A DNA stretch of 64,000 bases from Halolamina salifodinae (GTDB lineage Archaea; Halobacteriota; Halobacteria; Halobacteriales; Haloferacaceae): assembly GCF_017874235.1 (NCBI RefSeq), contig NZ_JAGGLC010000002.1, forward strand, positions 62,001 to 126,000, read 5' to 3'. A model generated the notes under the pieces. The model saw only the letters and a program-made list of their open reading frames with translations, was not told the DNA's origin and did no database searches. Made by a program: the position numbers and the translations under genes. Shown in pieces: positions 18,481 to 27,835 of the stretch; position 1 is the stretch's first letter; each line of letters starts with the position of its first letter.

Positions 18481-18981
18481 ATGAGCGAGGACGCCGACCA
18501 CGACGCCCGGAAGGAGGGAACCGCGGCGGCCGTCGACGACGCGCGCCGGATCGCCGAACAGCGCCGCGAGGACGGCTGGGACGCCGTCGTCGTCCCCGCC
18601 GTCGACACCGCGCCGGTGCCGGAGGACGCCGAGCAGGGCTACTCGGGGTTCGTCCACGTCGTCCCCGAGAGCGTCGCCGACGACGTCGAGGCGGCGTGTG
18701 CGCGGGCCGAGTTCCCGCAGTACGACGCCTACCGCCGACAGGTCGGCGAGGAGTTCTTCTTCGTCGTCGAACTGCTCGACCCCGACACCGAGACGGCACT
18801 GCTGATCGCGGGAACGTACCGAACCACCGACGCCGCGGCGCTCTACCGACAGGGCAGCCGCGAGGGCGTCGTTAGAACCCATCTCCGGCGGCTGAACGGC
18901 GAGACGCTCGGCTCCGTGGAACACGAGAACGTCGCGAAGCTGTTCCCCGAGGGGATGCAGACGGTCGCCGGGCGGCAGTAG
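18481..18981 (+). CDS. Conserved haloarchaeal hypothetical protein
   Basis: This acidic cytoplasmic protein has 166 residues. The start at 18481 is supported by GGCTTTTCC about 28 nt upstream (leaderless promoter), so it is transcribed separately from the peptide operon. The sequence (GWDAVVVPAVDTAPVPEDAEQGYSGFVHVVP..., then EEFFFVVELLDPDTETALLIAGTYR) looks like a compact alpha/beta domain without a recognisable catalytic motif. I know of uncharacterised haloarchaeal homologs by pattern but of no function. Confidence 0.75.
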   Translation: MSEDADHDARKEGTAAAVDDARRIAEQRREDGWDAVVVPAVDTAPVPEDAEQGYSGFVHVVPESVADDVEAACARAEFPQYDAYRRQVGEEFFFVVELLDPDTETALLIAGTYRTTDAAALYRQGSREGVVRTHLRRLNGETLGSVEHENVAKLFPEGMQTVAGRQ

Positions 18982-18982
18982 C

Positions 18983-19309
18983 TCAGTCGCAGGTGGCCGT
19001 GCACTCGGTGGCGTCGGCCTCGGTCGGCTCGGAGTCGGCGGGCTCGGAGTCGGCGGGCTCGGACTCCGACGGCTCGGTTCCCTTCGCGGTGTAGACGCGC
19101 TTGCGGGCGTCCTTCAGGCAGATCTCTTCGGTGACGAGTCCGGCCGACTCGAGGCGGCCGAGCGCGTCACGCACGGTCCGGCCCGCAAGCTGGGTCTCCT
19201 CGGTGACCTGGCTCTGGGTCATCCGGTCGTTCTCCTGGAGCACCAGATGCACCAGCTTCGCGCTCGGCGGGAGATCCGCCATCTCCGCCTCGGAGGCGGC
19301 CTCGCTCAC
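18983..19309 (-). CDS. Winged helix-turn-helix regulator
   Basis: This 108-residue protein has residues 12-75 (PPSAKLVHLVLQENDRMTQSQVTEETQLAGRTVRDALGRLESAGLVTEEICLKDARKRVYTAK) as a MarR/TrmB-like winged HTH. The tail is a low-complexity acidic repeat (SEPADSEPADSEPTEAD) ending in CTATCD with two cysteines. The in-frame GAGTCGGCGGGCTCG repeat at about 19028-19060 could slip during replication. Its stop faces the stop of the upstream hypothetical gene, and only one base separates the two genes. The target is unknown. Confidence 0.8.
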   Translation of the reverse strand: MSEAASEAEMADLPPSAKLVHLVLQENDRMTQSQVTEETQLAGRTVRDALGRLESAGLVTEEICLKDARKRVYTAKGTEPSESEPADSEPADSEPTEADATECTATCD

Positions 19310-19470
19310 GGCCGGCCCCCCGTGTCGCGGGTGATCGTGGAGGGGTGGCCGTCCGTCGCCGGGCTCGCTTGACGCGGGTGGTTCGTTTGCACAATGTCGC
19401 GTATGCGTGCGCGACCCTTAAGCGATTCTTGACCCCCAGGTAACCGGGTGACACGAGTGTTACCGGGCGC

Positions 19471-20115
19471 TCAGTCGTCGTCGATGCCGACTGCCCGGAC
19501 CGGCGCGCCGTCGCCGTCCAGCGAAAGCGGGAGTGCGCGGAGTTCGAACCGCTCCGGGACCGCGTGAAGGTTCGTGAGGTTCTCGAACACGAGCAGCCCC
19601 GCGCCGAGCAGCGCGTGGTGCGCGGCGAACGCGTTGCGATCCGCGGGCGCGTCGCCGTCGCCCTCCGCTGGCGGTGTCGGATCAGGGCTGAAGCCGTCTA
19701 TCCCGACCGCGTAGCCCGATTCGATACAGCGCTCCGCTGCTTCGACCGAGACGTAGGGATGGTCGCGGTAGCGCTCGCTCCCCCAGTGGCGGTCCCAGCC
19801 AGTCCGGAACAGCACGCAGTCGGCGTCCGTCTCCGGCACGCGCGTGGCGGGTATTGGCTCGCGCGCGCCGAGATCCGTACAGTCGACGACGACGGCGTCG
19901 CGGACGAACGCCGAGATCGGATAGTCGCCGAGCGTCGCGCCCTCGGCCTCGGTGTGGGAGGGGGCGTCGACGTGCGTGCCGGCGTGGCTCCCGAGGGTGA
20001 GTTCGGTGACCCGACAGCCGTCGTCGGCGTACGTGTCGGCGGCACAGACGGCCACGTCGGGGTCGTCGGGGTAGGTCGGCATCCCGGACTCGATGGGGTG
20101 GGTAAGGTCCAGCAC
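19471..20115 (-). CDS. Cyclase-family metal hydrolase (kynurenine formamidase-like)
   Basis: This 214-residue protein of the cyclase/kynurenine-formamidase superfamily has the metal-binding motif HAGTHVDAPSH at about residues 44-54, plus MLDLTHPIESGMPTYPDDP at the start, both diagnostic. It should be a metal-dependent hydrolase of N-formyl amides or cyclic substrates. The start codon is GTG at 20115. It sits 42 nt downstream of the MATE gene on the same strand. No tryptophan-degradation genes are nearby, so kynurenine formamidase activity is only one possibility. Confidence 0.85.
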   Translation of the reverse strand: MLDLTHPIESGMPTYPDDPDVAVCAADTYADDGCRVTELTLGSHAGTHVDAPSHTEAEGATLGDYPISAFVRDAVVVDCTDLGAREPIPATRVPETDADCVLFRTGWDRHWGSERYRDHPYVSVEAAERCIESGYAVGIDGFSPDPTPPAEGDGDAPADRNAFAAHHALLGAGLLVFENLTNLHAVPERFELRALPLSLDGDGAPVRAVGIDDD

Positions 20116-20157
20116 GGGAGTGCAGTCAGGAGCCGAGCGGAAATGGGTGACGCCGGC

Positions 20158-21654
20158 TCAGTCCACCGGCGACGCCCCCGACTCCTCCGGGCGGATCTCG
20201 CGGCTGATCTCCTTCCACTTCCCGCTGTTGAAGCGCCAGTAGTTGATCGCGGCGGGGATCAGCGTCTCGGCCATAAACGCGAGGTAGATGGCCCAGATCC
20301 CCAGCGCCGTCACGGAGCCGACGTACGCAAGCGGGATGGAGCCGCCGAACATCCCGAGTAGCTGACTCAGGAAGGGGACGCGGGTGTCGCCGCTGGCGTC
20401 CAGCGGGCCGATAGAGGACCCGGAGATGCCGCGGAACAGCATCGCCGCGCAGGCCGCGTAGATGAGGTTCACCGCGATGGGTTCGGTCGCCGGCGGGGAG
20501 TCGGGGTTGATGAACAGTCCCACTAGTGGCTCAGCGAATACCGCGGCGATCAGCGCCGAAACGGCGTAGGTGGCGACCGAGAAGCGGATGATGTCCCGGC
20601 CGTACGCCTCCGCGAGCGCCTCCTTGCCCTTCCCGAGTGCCTGCCCGGTGAGACTGGACGAGGCGAGGCCGAACCCCCAGCCGGGCGTGTTCATGATGCC
20701 CCAGATGCGCCGGGCGACGACGAACGCCGCCAGCGTGCCGTCGCGGTACGTGCCGAGGATGGCCAGCATCGGGAACTCCGCCACGGTCCAGACGAGGTTC
20801 CGGGCGCCGACGGGGGTGCCGATCCGCACCAGATCCTTGAGCGTCGAGGGGTCGGCGTAGGTACCCCACGGGTCGACCTCGACGGGGAAGTCGCCGAACG
20901 CGGGTGCGCTGCCCCGGGAGATCCCGATCGCGAACGCCGTCACCGCGAACACGTTCGAGAGCACGGTGCCCATCGCGGCGCCGGCGACGCCCCAGCCGAG
21001 CGCGAAGATGAAGATGGCGTTGAGTGCGATGTTGACGAACGCGCCGCCGGCCCGGACCTGCATCGCGGTGTAGGCGTCGTCGGCGCCGACGAGCACGCGG
21101 CTCCCGACGAGGTTCAGGCCGGCGAAGGGGATCCCCAGGCCGACCACCTTGAGGTACGTCGCGCCGAACTCGATCTGGGCGGGGTTGCTGTTGATCAGCG
21201 TCACCAGCCCTCGGGGGAAAAACCAGAAGGCGGCGGTCACCGGCAGCGAGATGACGACCACCAGCAGCACGCTCGAGCGCACGGCCAGTCCCAACTCCTC
21301 GTAGGCGTTGGCGCCGTAGCGTTGGGAGACCAGCGCGATGGTGCCGCCGGCGACGCCGCCGCCGATGGCGAACGCGAGCCCCCAGAACGGGCCGGCGACG
21401 CCGACCCCGGCGATGGCGTCGGCACCGAGGACGGCACCCACCATCGCCACGTCGGCGGCGTTTTTCGACATCCGGGCGACCCCGGTGACGATCCGGGGCC
21501 ACGCCAGGTCGGCCGTCTCGACGGCGCGCTGGCGGTCGATCAGACCGAATCGGGCCAGCGCGAGCCCGATGTAGAGGATCGGAAGTCGGAGGACGTCTCC
21601 AGTGCGGGACACTCGTCCGGGCGTTCTCCCCCGACCGCGAAATGGTTTGCCCAT
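20158..21654 (-). CDS. MATE-family efflux transporter
   Basis: This 498-residue protein has about 12 TM helices in two similar halves, typical of multidrug and toxic compound extrusion (MATE) transporters. Recognisable parts are NAADVAMVGAVLGADAIAGVGVAGPFW, GGTIALVSQRYGA and, in the second half, GVGARNLVW-like VGARNLVWTVAEFPMLA. It should export organic cations using Na+ or H+ gradients. ATG at 21654 is used. GTG at 21612 (before SRTGDVLRL) is an alternative that would remove an Arg/Gly-rich tail. Confidence 0.88.
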   Translation of the reverse strand: MGKPFRGRGRTPGRVSRTGDVLRLPILYIGLALARFGLIDRQRAVETADLAWPRIVTGVARMSKNAADVAMVGAVLGADAIAGVGVAGPFWGLAFAIGGGVAGGTIALVSQRYGANAYEELGLAVRSSVLLVVVISLPVTAAFWFFPRGLVTLINSNPAQIEFGATYLKVVGLGIPFAGLNLVGSRVLVGADDAYTAMQVRAGGAFVNIALNAIFIFALGWGVAGAAMGTVLSNVFAVTAFAIGISRGSAPAFGDFPVEVDPWGTYADPSTLKDLVRIGTPVGARNLVWTVAEFPMLAILGTYRDGTLAAFVVARRIWGIMNTPGWGFGLASSSLTGQALGKGKEALAEAYGRDIIRFSVATYAVSALIAAVFAEPLVGLFINPDSPPATEPIAVNLIYAACAAMLFRGISGSSIGPLDASGDTRVPFLSQLLGMFGGSIPLAYVGSVTALGIWAIYLAFMAETLIPAAINYWRFNSGKWKEISREIRPEESGASPVD

Positions 21655-21777
21655 CCCGCCGGGTTCGCCGGCTTCGGGATGGGGCTACGCGGCCAGTGAA
21701 TGAACCACCCCACCCGACCTGACTGTGTGCTCCTCGGCGACGCTGGAGTGATCCGAGCCGGCCCATCGAGCGCGTTC

Positions 21778-22974
21778 TCAGCCCGTCACTTCGGCATCGA
21801 CTGGCGACGCGACGACGTGGGCCAGCACTGCACCGACTACCAGCACGCCCCCAGCGGCGGCCAGCGCGGCGCCCGGCGAGACGGCGTCGGAAAGCAGGCC
21901 GCTGCCGAGTTGGAACGGGATCACCGCCAGCCCGCTCACCATCGACATCGCGCTGAGCGTCGTCGCCCGGCCGACGTCGTCGATGCGGTCGTTGACGTAC
22001 TGGCTCGCGAACACGCGCGTCGCCTCCGAGAGCCCGCGCACGAGCACGAACGCGACGAACGCCGAGACCGGCAGCACCCACTGGCCGACGAGCAGCAGGC
22101 CGACACCGACCGGGACGGCGACGAACCAGAGCCGAAGCCCCACGGTCTCCCGGATCCACTCCGCGCGGTAGGTGAAGGCGGCGGCCGCGAGGCTGATCCC
22201 CGCGTAGTACCAACCCAGCAGCGTCTCCACGTCGCCGAGTTGGTAGCCCGCGGCGACCGTCTCGATCCGGGGCTGGAGGAAGATGAAGGCGAGATACGTC
22301 GCCGCCGAGAACAGCACGTAGTAGAGCACGAGGAAGGCCCGGAGCCGCGGGTCCGCGAAGGCGGCGCGCACGGCGTCGAGGCTGGCCGAGAGCGTCGTCC
22401 GGTCGGCCGGGTCGTCGCCGCCGTCGTCCTCGACGGTGAGCAGGATGGCGGCGCCCAGCCCCGTCACCGCAGCAGCGGCGTAGAACGGATAGGCCAGTTC
22501 GATGGCGGCCAGATAGCCACCTGCGACGGCGGCGACGACGCCCGAGGCGAGCGCGAACGACTCGCCACGCCCCCGGAGATCCGAGAACGAGCGCCCCTTG
22601 CCGACTAGCGAGTCGTAGAGCCAGGCGTCCTCCGTGCCCGAACGGAACGTGTAGCCGAGCGACCAGCAGATGTACAGCACGAGAAAGGCCGGGAACGGGT
22701 CCGATAGGCCGCCTGCAACCCCAAGTCCTAGCAGGGTCAGGGTGATGAGGACCGTGCCGAGAATCAGCCCGTTCCGTCGGCCCAGTCGGTCGCCGAGATA
22801 GCCCGTCGGGACTTCCCCGAGCACCGTCGTCGCGTTGTAGGCGGCCTCGAGCACCGTGATCTGGAAAAAGGAGAGGCCGGCGCTCGCGAAGTAGAGGTAC
22901 ATGATCGGCCGGTAGAGTTCGACGGCCTTCGTAGCCTTGTAAGCGTAGTAGCGTGCGACGGCGGCGGAAGGCAT
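21778..22974 (-). CDS. MFS transporter
   Basis: This 398-residue major facilitator superfamily protein has about 12 TM helices. The motif-A loop between helices 2 and 3 reads GYLGDRLGRRNGL. The first helix begins in YRPIMYLYFASAGLSFFQITVLEAAYN. The frame is open further upstream to 23226, but that part overlaps the divergent zinc-ribbon gene and is not coding in character, so ATG at 22974 is chosen. The substrate is unknown. It lies about 120 bp upstream of the MATE gene in the same direction. Confidence 0.87.
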   Translation of the reverse strand: MPSAAVARYYAYKATKAVELYRPIMYLYFASAGLSFFQITVLEAAYNATTVLGEVPTGYLGDRLGRRNGLILGTVLITLTLLGLGVAGGLSDPFPAFLVLYICWSLGYTFRSGTEDAWLYDSLVGKGRSFSDLRGRGESFALASGVVAAVAGGYLAAIELAYPFYAAAAVTGLGAAILLTVEDDGGDDPADRTTLSASLDAVRAAFADPRLRAFLVLYYVLFSAATYLAFIFLQPRIETVAAGYQLGDVETLLGWYYAGISLAAAAFTYRAEWIRETVGLRLWFVAVPVGVGLLLVGQWVLPVSAFVAFVLVRGLSEATRVFASQYVNDRIDDVGRATTLSAMSMVSGLAVIPFQLGSGLLSDAVSPGAALAAAGGVLVVGAVLAHVVASPVDAEVTG

Positions 22975-23059
22975 CGCCCGAACACGGTAGCGCCGACGGG
23001 AAAAGCGCCCGGTTCGGCGAGCCACAAGAGCTACGACTGCTGGCGACCCACCTTCCGGC

Positions 23060-23449
23060 ATGAGCGAGACAGACGACGACACGGCGTCGACGCCCGGCGC
23101 GGGCGAGGTGTTCTGCCGGGACTGCGGCGCGGTGATCAGCGAGAAGGCGGAGATCTGCCCGGAGTGTGGCGTCCGCCAGCAGTCGCCCACGTCCTCGATG
23201 GACGACTTGGTCGAGGTGCTGACCAACGGGGAGAACCCCTTCGTTGCGGCGGTCTACTCCGCGATGCTGCCGGGGCTGGGGCAGTTCTACAACCGTGAGC
23301 CGCAGAAGGGGGCGATTCTGCTTATTGCGGGTATGGTTTTGACAATCAGCATTGTCGGGATCGTACTCCTTCCGGTTATCTGGCTGTACGCCGTCTATGA
23401 CGCCTACGTCGTCGCGGACGGCCGCTCGCCGCCCATCGGCGGCGACTAA
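23060..23449 (+). CDS. Zinc-ribbon plus TM2-type membrane protein
   Basis: This 129-residue protein has an N-terminal zinc ribbon (CRDCG...CPECG, about 16-37), then a linker and two TM helices with a TM2-domain look (NPFVAAVYSAMLPGLGQFYNREPQKGAILLIAGMVL; IVGIVLLPVIWLYAVYDAYVVADG). The GxGQFYN turn and the DAY motif after the second helix are typical of TM2 proteins. It is probably a membrane protein with a cytoplasmic metal-binding head. It ends in a 4-nt overlap with a convergent small membrane gene. Confidence 0.82.
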   Translation: MSETDDDTASTPGAGEVFCRDCGAVISEKAEICPECGVRQQSPTSSMDDLVEVLTNGENPFVAAVYSAMLPGLGQFYNREPQKGAILLIAGMVLTISIVGIVLLPVIWLYAVYDAYVVADGRSPPIGGD

Positions 23450-23661
23450 TCGAGGAGAACGGAGCCGACGACGAACAGGCCGTGATGGAGCACGATCCCC
23501 CACAGCAGCGCGGTCGCGACCGGGCCGGGCGGGCGCGAGACGCCGCCGCCGCTCAGCACGACGGCCACTGCCGGGAGGACGAAAAACGCCAGTACGAGGT
23601 AGGCGTGGACGTAGCGCTCGGGGAGCCGATCCAGCACCCCGACGTCGTCGCTCGTCTGCAC
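23446..23661 (-). CDS. Small two-TM hypothetical membrane protein
   Basis: This 71-residue protein with a GTG start has two hydrophobic helices: about 20-40 (YLVLAFFVLPAVAVVLSGG) and about 48-68 (PVATALLWGIVLHHGLFVVGSVLLD). It converges on the zinc-ribbon gene with a 4-nt overlap of their stops. Charge distribution and hydrophobic pattern look like a genuine membrane protein rather than a shadow frame. No family is recognised. Confidence 0.55.
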   Translation of the reverse strand: MQTSDDVGVLDRLPERYVHAYLVLAFFVLPAVAVVLSGGGVSRPPGPVATALLWGIVLHHGLFVVGSVLLD

Positions 23662-23843
23662 ACCTCGGCTCTCGCCGTGCCGGGCTATAACCCCAGCGGA
23701 GCGCGGCGGCAGACGACCCCGCGGCTCGCGGCGATGCCGCTCGCGTTCGAGGCTGTTTGCCGCCGCGCCGACGGCACGGCGTTTCCCAGCCTCGCCCTCG
23801 CCGAAAACTGAAGCTACAAACCCGCTCGGACACAGGTGCCGGT

Positions 23844-24812
23844 GTGTACAACGTCGCCATCGTCGGCTGTGGCGTGATCGGGAACCGACTCGCGGACGCG
23901 TTCGTCGCGCACGGCGACACGACCGTCTGGGCTGCCTGCGACCTCGTGGAGGAGAAGGTCGAATCGTTCGCCGCGGAGTACGACTGTGCGGCTTACACCG
24001 ACTACGAGGCGATGGTCGCCGAGGAGGCGGTCGACATCGTCTACGTCGGCGTGCCGCCGAAAGTCCACCGCGAAGTCGTCGAGGCCGCCGTCGACGCCGG
24101 GAAGGCGGTGATCTGTGAGAAGCCCATCGCGGCGGACGCCACTGTCGGCGCCGAACTGGTCGCGCTGGAGGAGGCCACCGACCAGCCGACGGCGGTCAAT
24201 CTTCCCTTCCGCTACACGCCCGGGGTCCGGGAGCTAATCGACCGCGTCGAGGCCGGCGAGATCGGCGAGGTCCAGCGGATCGAACTCACGTTCCGCTTCC
24301 CGCAGTGGCCCCGCGAGTGGCAGGACGTGGAGTGGCTGGCAGGCCGCGAGCAGGGTGGCCCCCTCCGGGAGGTGGGAACCCACTACCTGTTCGGCGTGCA
24401 GGAGGCGTTCGGCTCCATCGAGTGGGTCGACGCCGACATCGACTACTCCGCGCCCGGGCGCTACGAGGAGTCCATCACGGGCTACTTCGGCGTCGAGGGG
24501 ATCCCAGGCATTATTGACCTGTTGACCGACTGTGATGTTGACGAGGAGAACTCCATGACCGTCGTCGGTACCGAGGGATCGCTCGAACTGCTCGACTGGT
24601 ACCGTCTCGCCGAGAACGCCGGGGGCGAGGAGCAGCGCGTGGTCGTCGACGAACCGGGCGACACGACGCTCTCGCTGGTGGAGGCGTTCGTCGCCGAGTT
24701 GGAGGGCGAGGACGGCGATCTGGTGAGCTTCGCCGAGACTAACGACGTGCAGCAGGTCGTCGACGCGATTTTCGCGTCCGAGGGCGAGCGCGTGGTTGTC
24801 GGCGAGGAGTGA
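23844..24812 (+). CDS. Gfo/Idh/MocA-family NAD(P)-dependent oxidoreductase
   Basis: This 322-residue protein starts at GTG 23844 with the Rossmann motif VAIVGCGVIGNRLADAF. It continues with DIVYVGVPPKVHREVVEAAVDAGKAVICEKPIA, the EKP motif of the Gfo/Idh/MocA family whose Lys is catalytic. The C-terminal alpha/beta domain includes REVGTHYLFG with the conserved His. It probably oxidises or reduces a sugar or inositol derivative. The frame extends upstream to 23757 but the Rossmann strand starts at the GTG. The next gene downstream converges after a 417-bp gap. Confidence 0.87.
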   Translation: MYNVAIVGCGVIGNRLADAFVAHGDTTVWAACDLVEEKVESFAAEYDCAAYTDYEAMVAEEAVDIVYVGVPPKVHREVVEAAVDAGKAVICEKPIAADATVGAELVALEEATDQPTAVNLPFRYTPGVRELIDRVEAGEIGEVQRIELTFRFPQWPREWQDVEWLAGREQGGPLREVGTHYLFGVQEAFGSIEWVDADIDYSAPGRYEESITGYFGVEGIPGIIDLLTDCDVDEENSMTVVGTEGSLELLDWYRLAENAGGEEQRVVVDEPGDTTLSLVEAFVAELEGEDGDLVSFAETNDVQQVVDAIFASEGERVVVGEE

Positions 24813-25229
24813 GGAGACCGTCGGGGATCCTACAGTAGGGTGAGGGTTGATTTTGGGACTGTTTCCGCGGAGTTCCCTGGGCCACTTGTGACCGCACAGC
24901 AACGGCCTGCGGCCACAGCCTCCCCAGCCGACTCGCTCCTGTACAGTCGCTCGTCCTCCGAGGGAGCAAGCTCACGAGGACCTCGCACGCTCGCGCCGCA
25001 CACGGAGGTGCGGGCGCCTCGCGCGCCACCGCGACAGCGGTGTGGTGGACGCCTTGCGCTCGCGGAGGCCGCGAGCGCGGGGGAGTGGTGGGGAATCGGC
25101 GCTGCGGTCTCCAGTTGCCAACGAACGAGATGCTGTCGCGGTCGCTGTCCCAGTAGCTACCGGTCAAGACACCGTAGCGACCGCTGTCTACCCAGAACCT
25201 CCCCAACCAAAACCACTCCAAAAGACCTC
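24813..25229. other. Convergent intergenic region with hairpins
   Basis: This 417-bp gap lies between two facing stop codons, so it needs no promoter. It contains several inverted repeats. The strongest is GCGCTCGCG at 25056-25064 pairing with CGCGAGCGC at 25070-25078 (9-bp stem, 5-nt loop), and GGTCGCT/AGCGACC occurs at about 25140-25182. The reading frames across it are Arg/Pro-rich and look non-coding. It resembles the repeat-rich non-coding stretches common in haloarchaea and may be an element remnant. Confidence 0.45.
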
Positions 25230-26480
25230 CTACCGCCGCATCAGCAGCAGGCCGATCCCGCTCGCACAGGCGGCGATGACCGCGAACACGAGGAACAGCA
25301 CCGTCTGGTTGGAGTACGTCAGGATCGTTCCGGCCATCCCGGCGCCGAGCGCACCGATGCCGAAGTTCCCCAGATAGGTGTAGCCATAGGAGAGGCCACG
25401 GGCGGCCTCGGGGGTGTACTCGGCGACGGCGGCCTGATACATCGGCTGGACGATGAACAGCGCGAAGCCGAGCACCGCACTCACCGCGAGCAGCGGCGCG
25501 GCGCCCATCGACGCCAGCGGGAGGAAGACCAGCGCGAGCACCGAGAGGCCGCCGAACGCGTAGGCGATCCCGCGGGCCGGCGACATCATGTCCGTGAGGC
25601 GGCCGCCGGCGTACTGGCCGAGGATGCCGACCGCCAGCAGGCCCGAGTAGACGTAGTTCGCGGGCTCCTGTTGCTTGCCGGCGATCTCGAGGGGCTGGAA
25701 CGTCTCCAGGCCCGCCAGCAGATCAGGTAGGAACGTCAGCACGCCGCGGTAGTAGAGGCCGTTGAGTGCGACCACGAGGAAGACGAACGCGAACGCGCTG
25801 TGCACGACCGTCTTGGAGACGGCGAGGAATTCTCTGATGGAGTCGGGCGTCTCCTCGTCGTCGTCCTCGTCGGGTTCGCGCTCGTCGACGTCGATCCACA
25901 GCGCGGCGACGGCGGCGATGAACGCCGGAATCGCCAGAATCGCCGTCACCGTCTCCCAGTCGATGAACGCCAACATGATCGTCGTCGCCAGCGGGCCGGC
26001 GGCGATGCCGATGTTGCCGGCCATCCCGTGGAGCGCGAAGCCGCGCCCCTGCTCGGAGACGCCGGTACTGATCAGCGTCAGCCCCGCCGGGTGGTAGACG
26101 CTCGCTGCGGCGCCCCAGAGCACCAGCGCGACCGCAATCGCGATCACTGCGGGACTGACCGAGAGTATCGGGAGCGTCCCCAGCGCGCCGGTGGCGGCCG
26201 CGGGCGCTACCGAGAGCACGAGGAACGATCCCCCCATCCCGACCAGACAGAGCGCGATCAGCTTCCGCGAGCCGTAGCGGTCCGCGAGCACGCCGCCGGG
26301 GAGCGCGCCGAGGCCGAGCAGCGCCATTCCCACCGAGACGACGATCCCGAGCTCCGCGGGGTTCGTGGCGAACTCGGTCAGCCAGATGACGACGAGGATC
26401 GGCACCGACAGCTCGTAGGTGTGCAGCAGCGCATGGGCCGTCCCTGTCAGCCCGACGATACGCCGGTCGTTTCCGTCCAT
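25230..26480 (-). CDS. MFS transporter
   Basis: This 416-residue major facilitator protein has about 12 TM helices. The motif-A loop is GGVLADRYGSRKLIALC, followed by a second-half equivalent QYAGGRLTDMMSPARG. An acidic cytoplasmic loop (DVDEREPDEDDDEETPD) separates the two halves. ATG at 26480 (MDGNDRRIVGLTGTAHALLHTYEL) is preferred over the ATG ten codons upstream, as MFS proteins start close to helix 1. It is divergent from the MetE-like gene. The substrate is unknown. Confidence 0.87.
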   Translation of the reverse strand: MDGNDRRIVGLTGTAHALLHTYELSVPILVVIWLTEFATNPAELGIVVSVGMALLGLGALPGGVLADRYGSRKLIALCLVGMGGSFLVLSVAPAAATGALGTLPILSVSPAVIAIAVALVLWGAAASVYHPAGLTLISTGVSEQGRGFALHGMAGNIGIAAGPLATTIMLAFIDWETVTAILAIPAFIAAVAALWIDVDEREPDEDDDEETPDSIREFLAVSKTVVHSAFAFVFLVVALNGLYYRGVLTFLPDLLAGLETFQPLEIAGKQQEPANYVYSGLLAVGILGQYAGGRLTDMMSPARGIAYAFGGLSVLALVFLPLASMGAAPLLAVSAVLGFALFIVQPMYQAAVAEYTPEAARGLSYGYTYLGNFGIGALGAGMAGTILTYSNQTVLFLVFAVIAACASGIGLLLMRR

Positions 26481-26581
26481 ACCCACCCTCCCAACCCCTA
26501 TCGGTTTCAAAGGACGGATTCCGCTCCGGCGACGGGTGAGAAAACCACCAGTTATATCTTATCGGCAGAGTATTACCGAGT

Positions 26582-27739
26582 ATGGCGATAGACGACACCT
26601 CCCGGATCGAGACGACACATATCGGCAGCCTCCCGCGGCCGCCGGAACTGCTCGACCTCCTCCGCACCCGGCAGTCGGGCGGCGATGTGGACCCAGACGA
26701 GTGGGAGCGCGTGAGCAGCGAGGCGACCGACGACATCGTCGACCGCCAGTTGGCGACGGGGATCGACGAGATCAACAACGGCGAGCAGCCCCGCGTCTCG
26801 TTCAACTACTACGTCGGCGAGCGACTCACCAACATCGGCGGCCAGCGCGAGCAGGCGCTCTGGGCCGACCTCGAGGAGTACCCCGCGGTCGCCGAGGACA
26901 CGTTCGAGACTGACGTGATCGACCTCGCCAGCCAGCCAGCGGTGACGGGCGAGATCCGCTACGACGGCTACGACGAGGCCGAACGGGAGATCGAGCAGTT
27001 CCACGACGCCCTCGAGGGTACGGATGTCGACATCGAGGACACGTTCTTCACCACCGCCTCACCCAGCGTCGTCGCGGCGACGCACGTCGACGAGCACTAC
27101 GGCGACCACGAGGAGTACGTCTCCGCCATCGCCGACGCGATGGCCGAGGAGTACCAGCTATACGCTGACACGGGCGCGACCATTCAGATCGACGCGCCCG
27201 ACCTGCTGGCGACGGGGCATTCCCACCTGTTCGCGGACAACTCCGTCGAGGAGTTCCGCGGCATCGTCGAGATGCACGTCGACGCGCTCAACGAGGCGCT
27301 CTCGGGCATCCCCGAGGAGCAGGTCCGCCTGCACACCTGTTGGGGGAGCTACGAAGGCCCCCACCACCTCGACACCGACCTCGCCGACATGCTGCCGACG
27401 CTCTACGAGGCCGACATCTCCGGGCTCAGCGTCGAGCAGGCGAACCCACGTCACCAGCACGAGTACCGCGCGTTCGCCGAGCACCCGCTGCCCGACGGCT
27501 GGACGCTCATCCCCGGCGTCGTCGACGTGAAGACGAACATCATCGACCACCCGGAAACCATCGCCGACCGCATCGAGCGCGTCGCGAACACCGTCCCGGA
27601 CGACACCAAAATCGTCGCCGCACCGGACTGCGGGTTCGGCACGCAGGCCGGCCTCGGCATGGTCCACCCCGACATCGCGTGGCCCAAACTCGAGGCGCTC
27701 GTCGAGGGTGCCGAGATCGCGTCCGAACGACTCGACTGA
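26582..27739 (+). CDS. MetE C-terminal-like, cobalamin-independent methyltransferase
   Basis: This 385-residue protein is related to the catalytic C-terminal domain of cobalamin-independent methionine synthase (MetE) and closest in look to the YxjG/YxjH-type group. It has THIGSLPRPPELLDLL at the start, HTCWGSYEGPHH with the His and Cys zinc ligands at about 255-257, and APDCGFGT with the second Cys near the C-terminus. It could transfer a methyl group to homocysteine or another thiol. Homocysteine and the methyl donor are not proven. TTATATC at 26551-26557 lies about 28 nt before the ATG (leaderless). Confidence 0.85.
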   Translation: MAIDDTSRIETTHIGSLPRPPELLDLLRTRQSGGDVDPDEWERVSSEATDDIVDRQLATGIDEINNGEQPRVSFNYYVGERLTNIGGQREQALWADLEEYPAVAEDTFETDVIDLASQPAVTGEIRYDGYDEAEREIEQFHDALEGTDVDIEDTFFTTASPSVVAATHVDEHYGDHEEYVSAIADAMAEEYQLYADTGATIQIDAPDLLATGHSHLFADNSVEEFRGIVEMHVDALNEALSGIPEEQVRLHTCWGSYEGPHHLDTDLADMLPTLYEADISGLSVEQANPRHQHEYRAFAEHPLPDGWTLIPGVVDVKTNIIDHPETIADRIERVANTVPDDTKIVAAPDCGFGTQAGLGMVHPDIAWPKLEALVEGAEIASERLD

Positions 27740-27806
27740 GGCCCCGACGACCGCGATTTCTTGCGGTTTTTCCCACGTCCACCAGCGACTACTGTCGGCC
27801 CGACTG

Positions 27807-27826
27807 TGTTTTGGCTGGCCAAAACA
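27807..27826. promoter_or_regulatory. 20-bp palindrome upstream of RGP/Fe-ABC operon
   Basis: TGTTTTGGC-TG-GCCAAAACA is a perfect 9-bp inverted repeat with a 2-bp spacer. It is centred about 21 bp upstream of the TATA box of the operon starting at 27865. It also lies 67 bp past the stop of the MetE-like gene. Position and symmetry fit an operator for a dimeric regulator. A transcription terminator is less likely because no T-run follows. Confidence 0.55.
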
Positions 27827-27835
27827 TCGACACGC

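Noticed and set aside
20531-23920. A 1129-codon minus-strand frame across MATE and MFS genes
   Set aside because: It is an Arg/Pro-rich shadow frame that overlaps several genes with recognisable motifs in another frame.
24813-25229. Possible CRISPR-like or tRNA-like structures in the convergent gap
   Set aside because: The palindromes are few and irregular, with no repeated spacer-repeat pattern and no cloverleaf. I keep it only as a hairpin-rich gap.
27807-27826. The 20-bp palindrome read as a terminator for the MetE-like gene
   Set aside because: Archaeal terminators end in T-runs, and none follows. The position just upstream of a TATA box fits an operator better.
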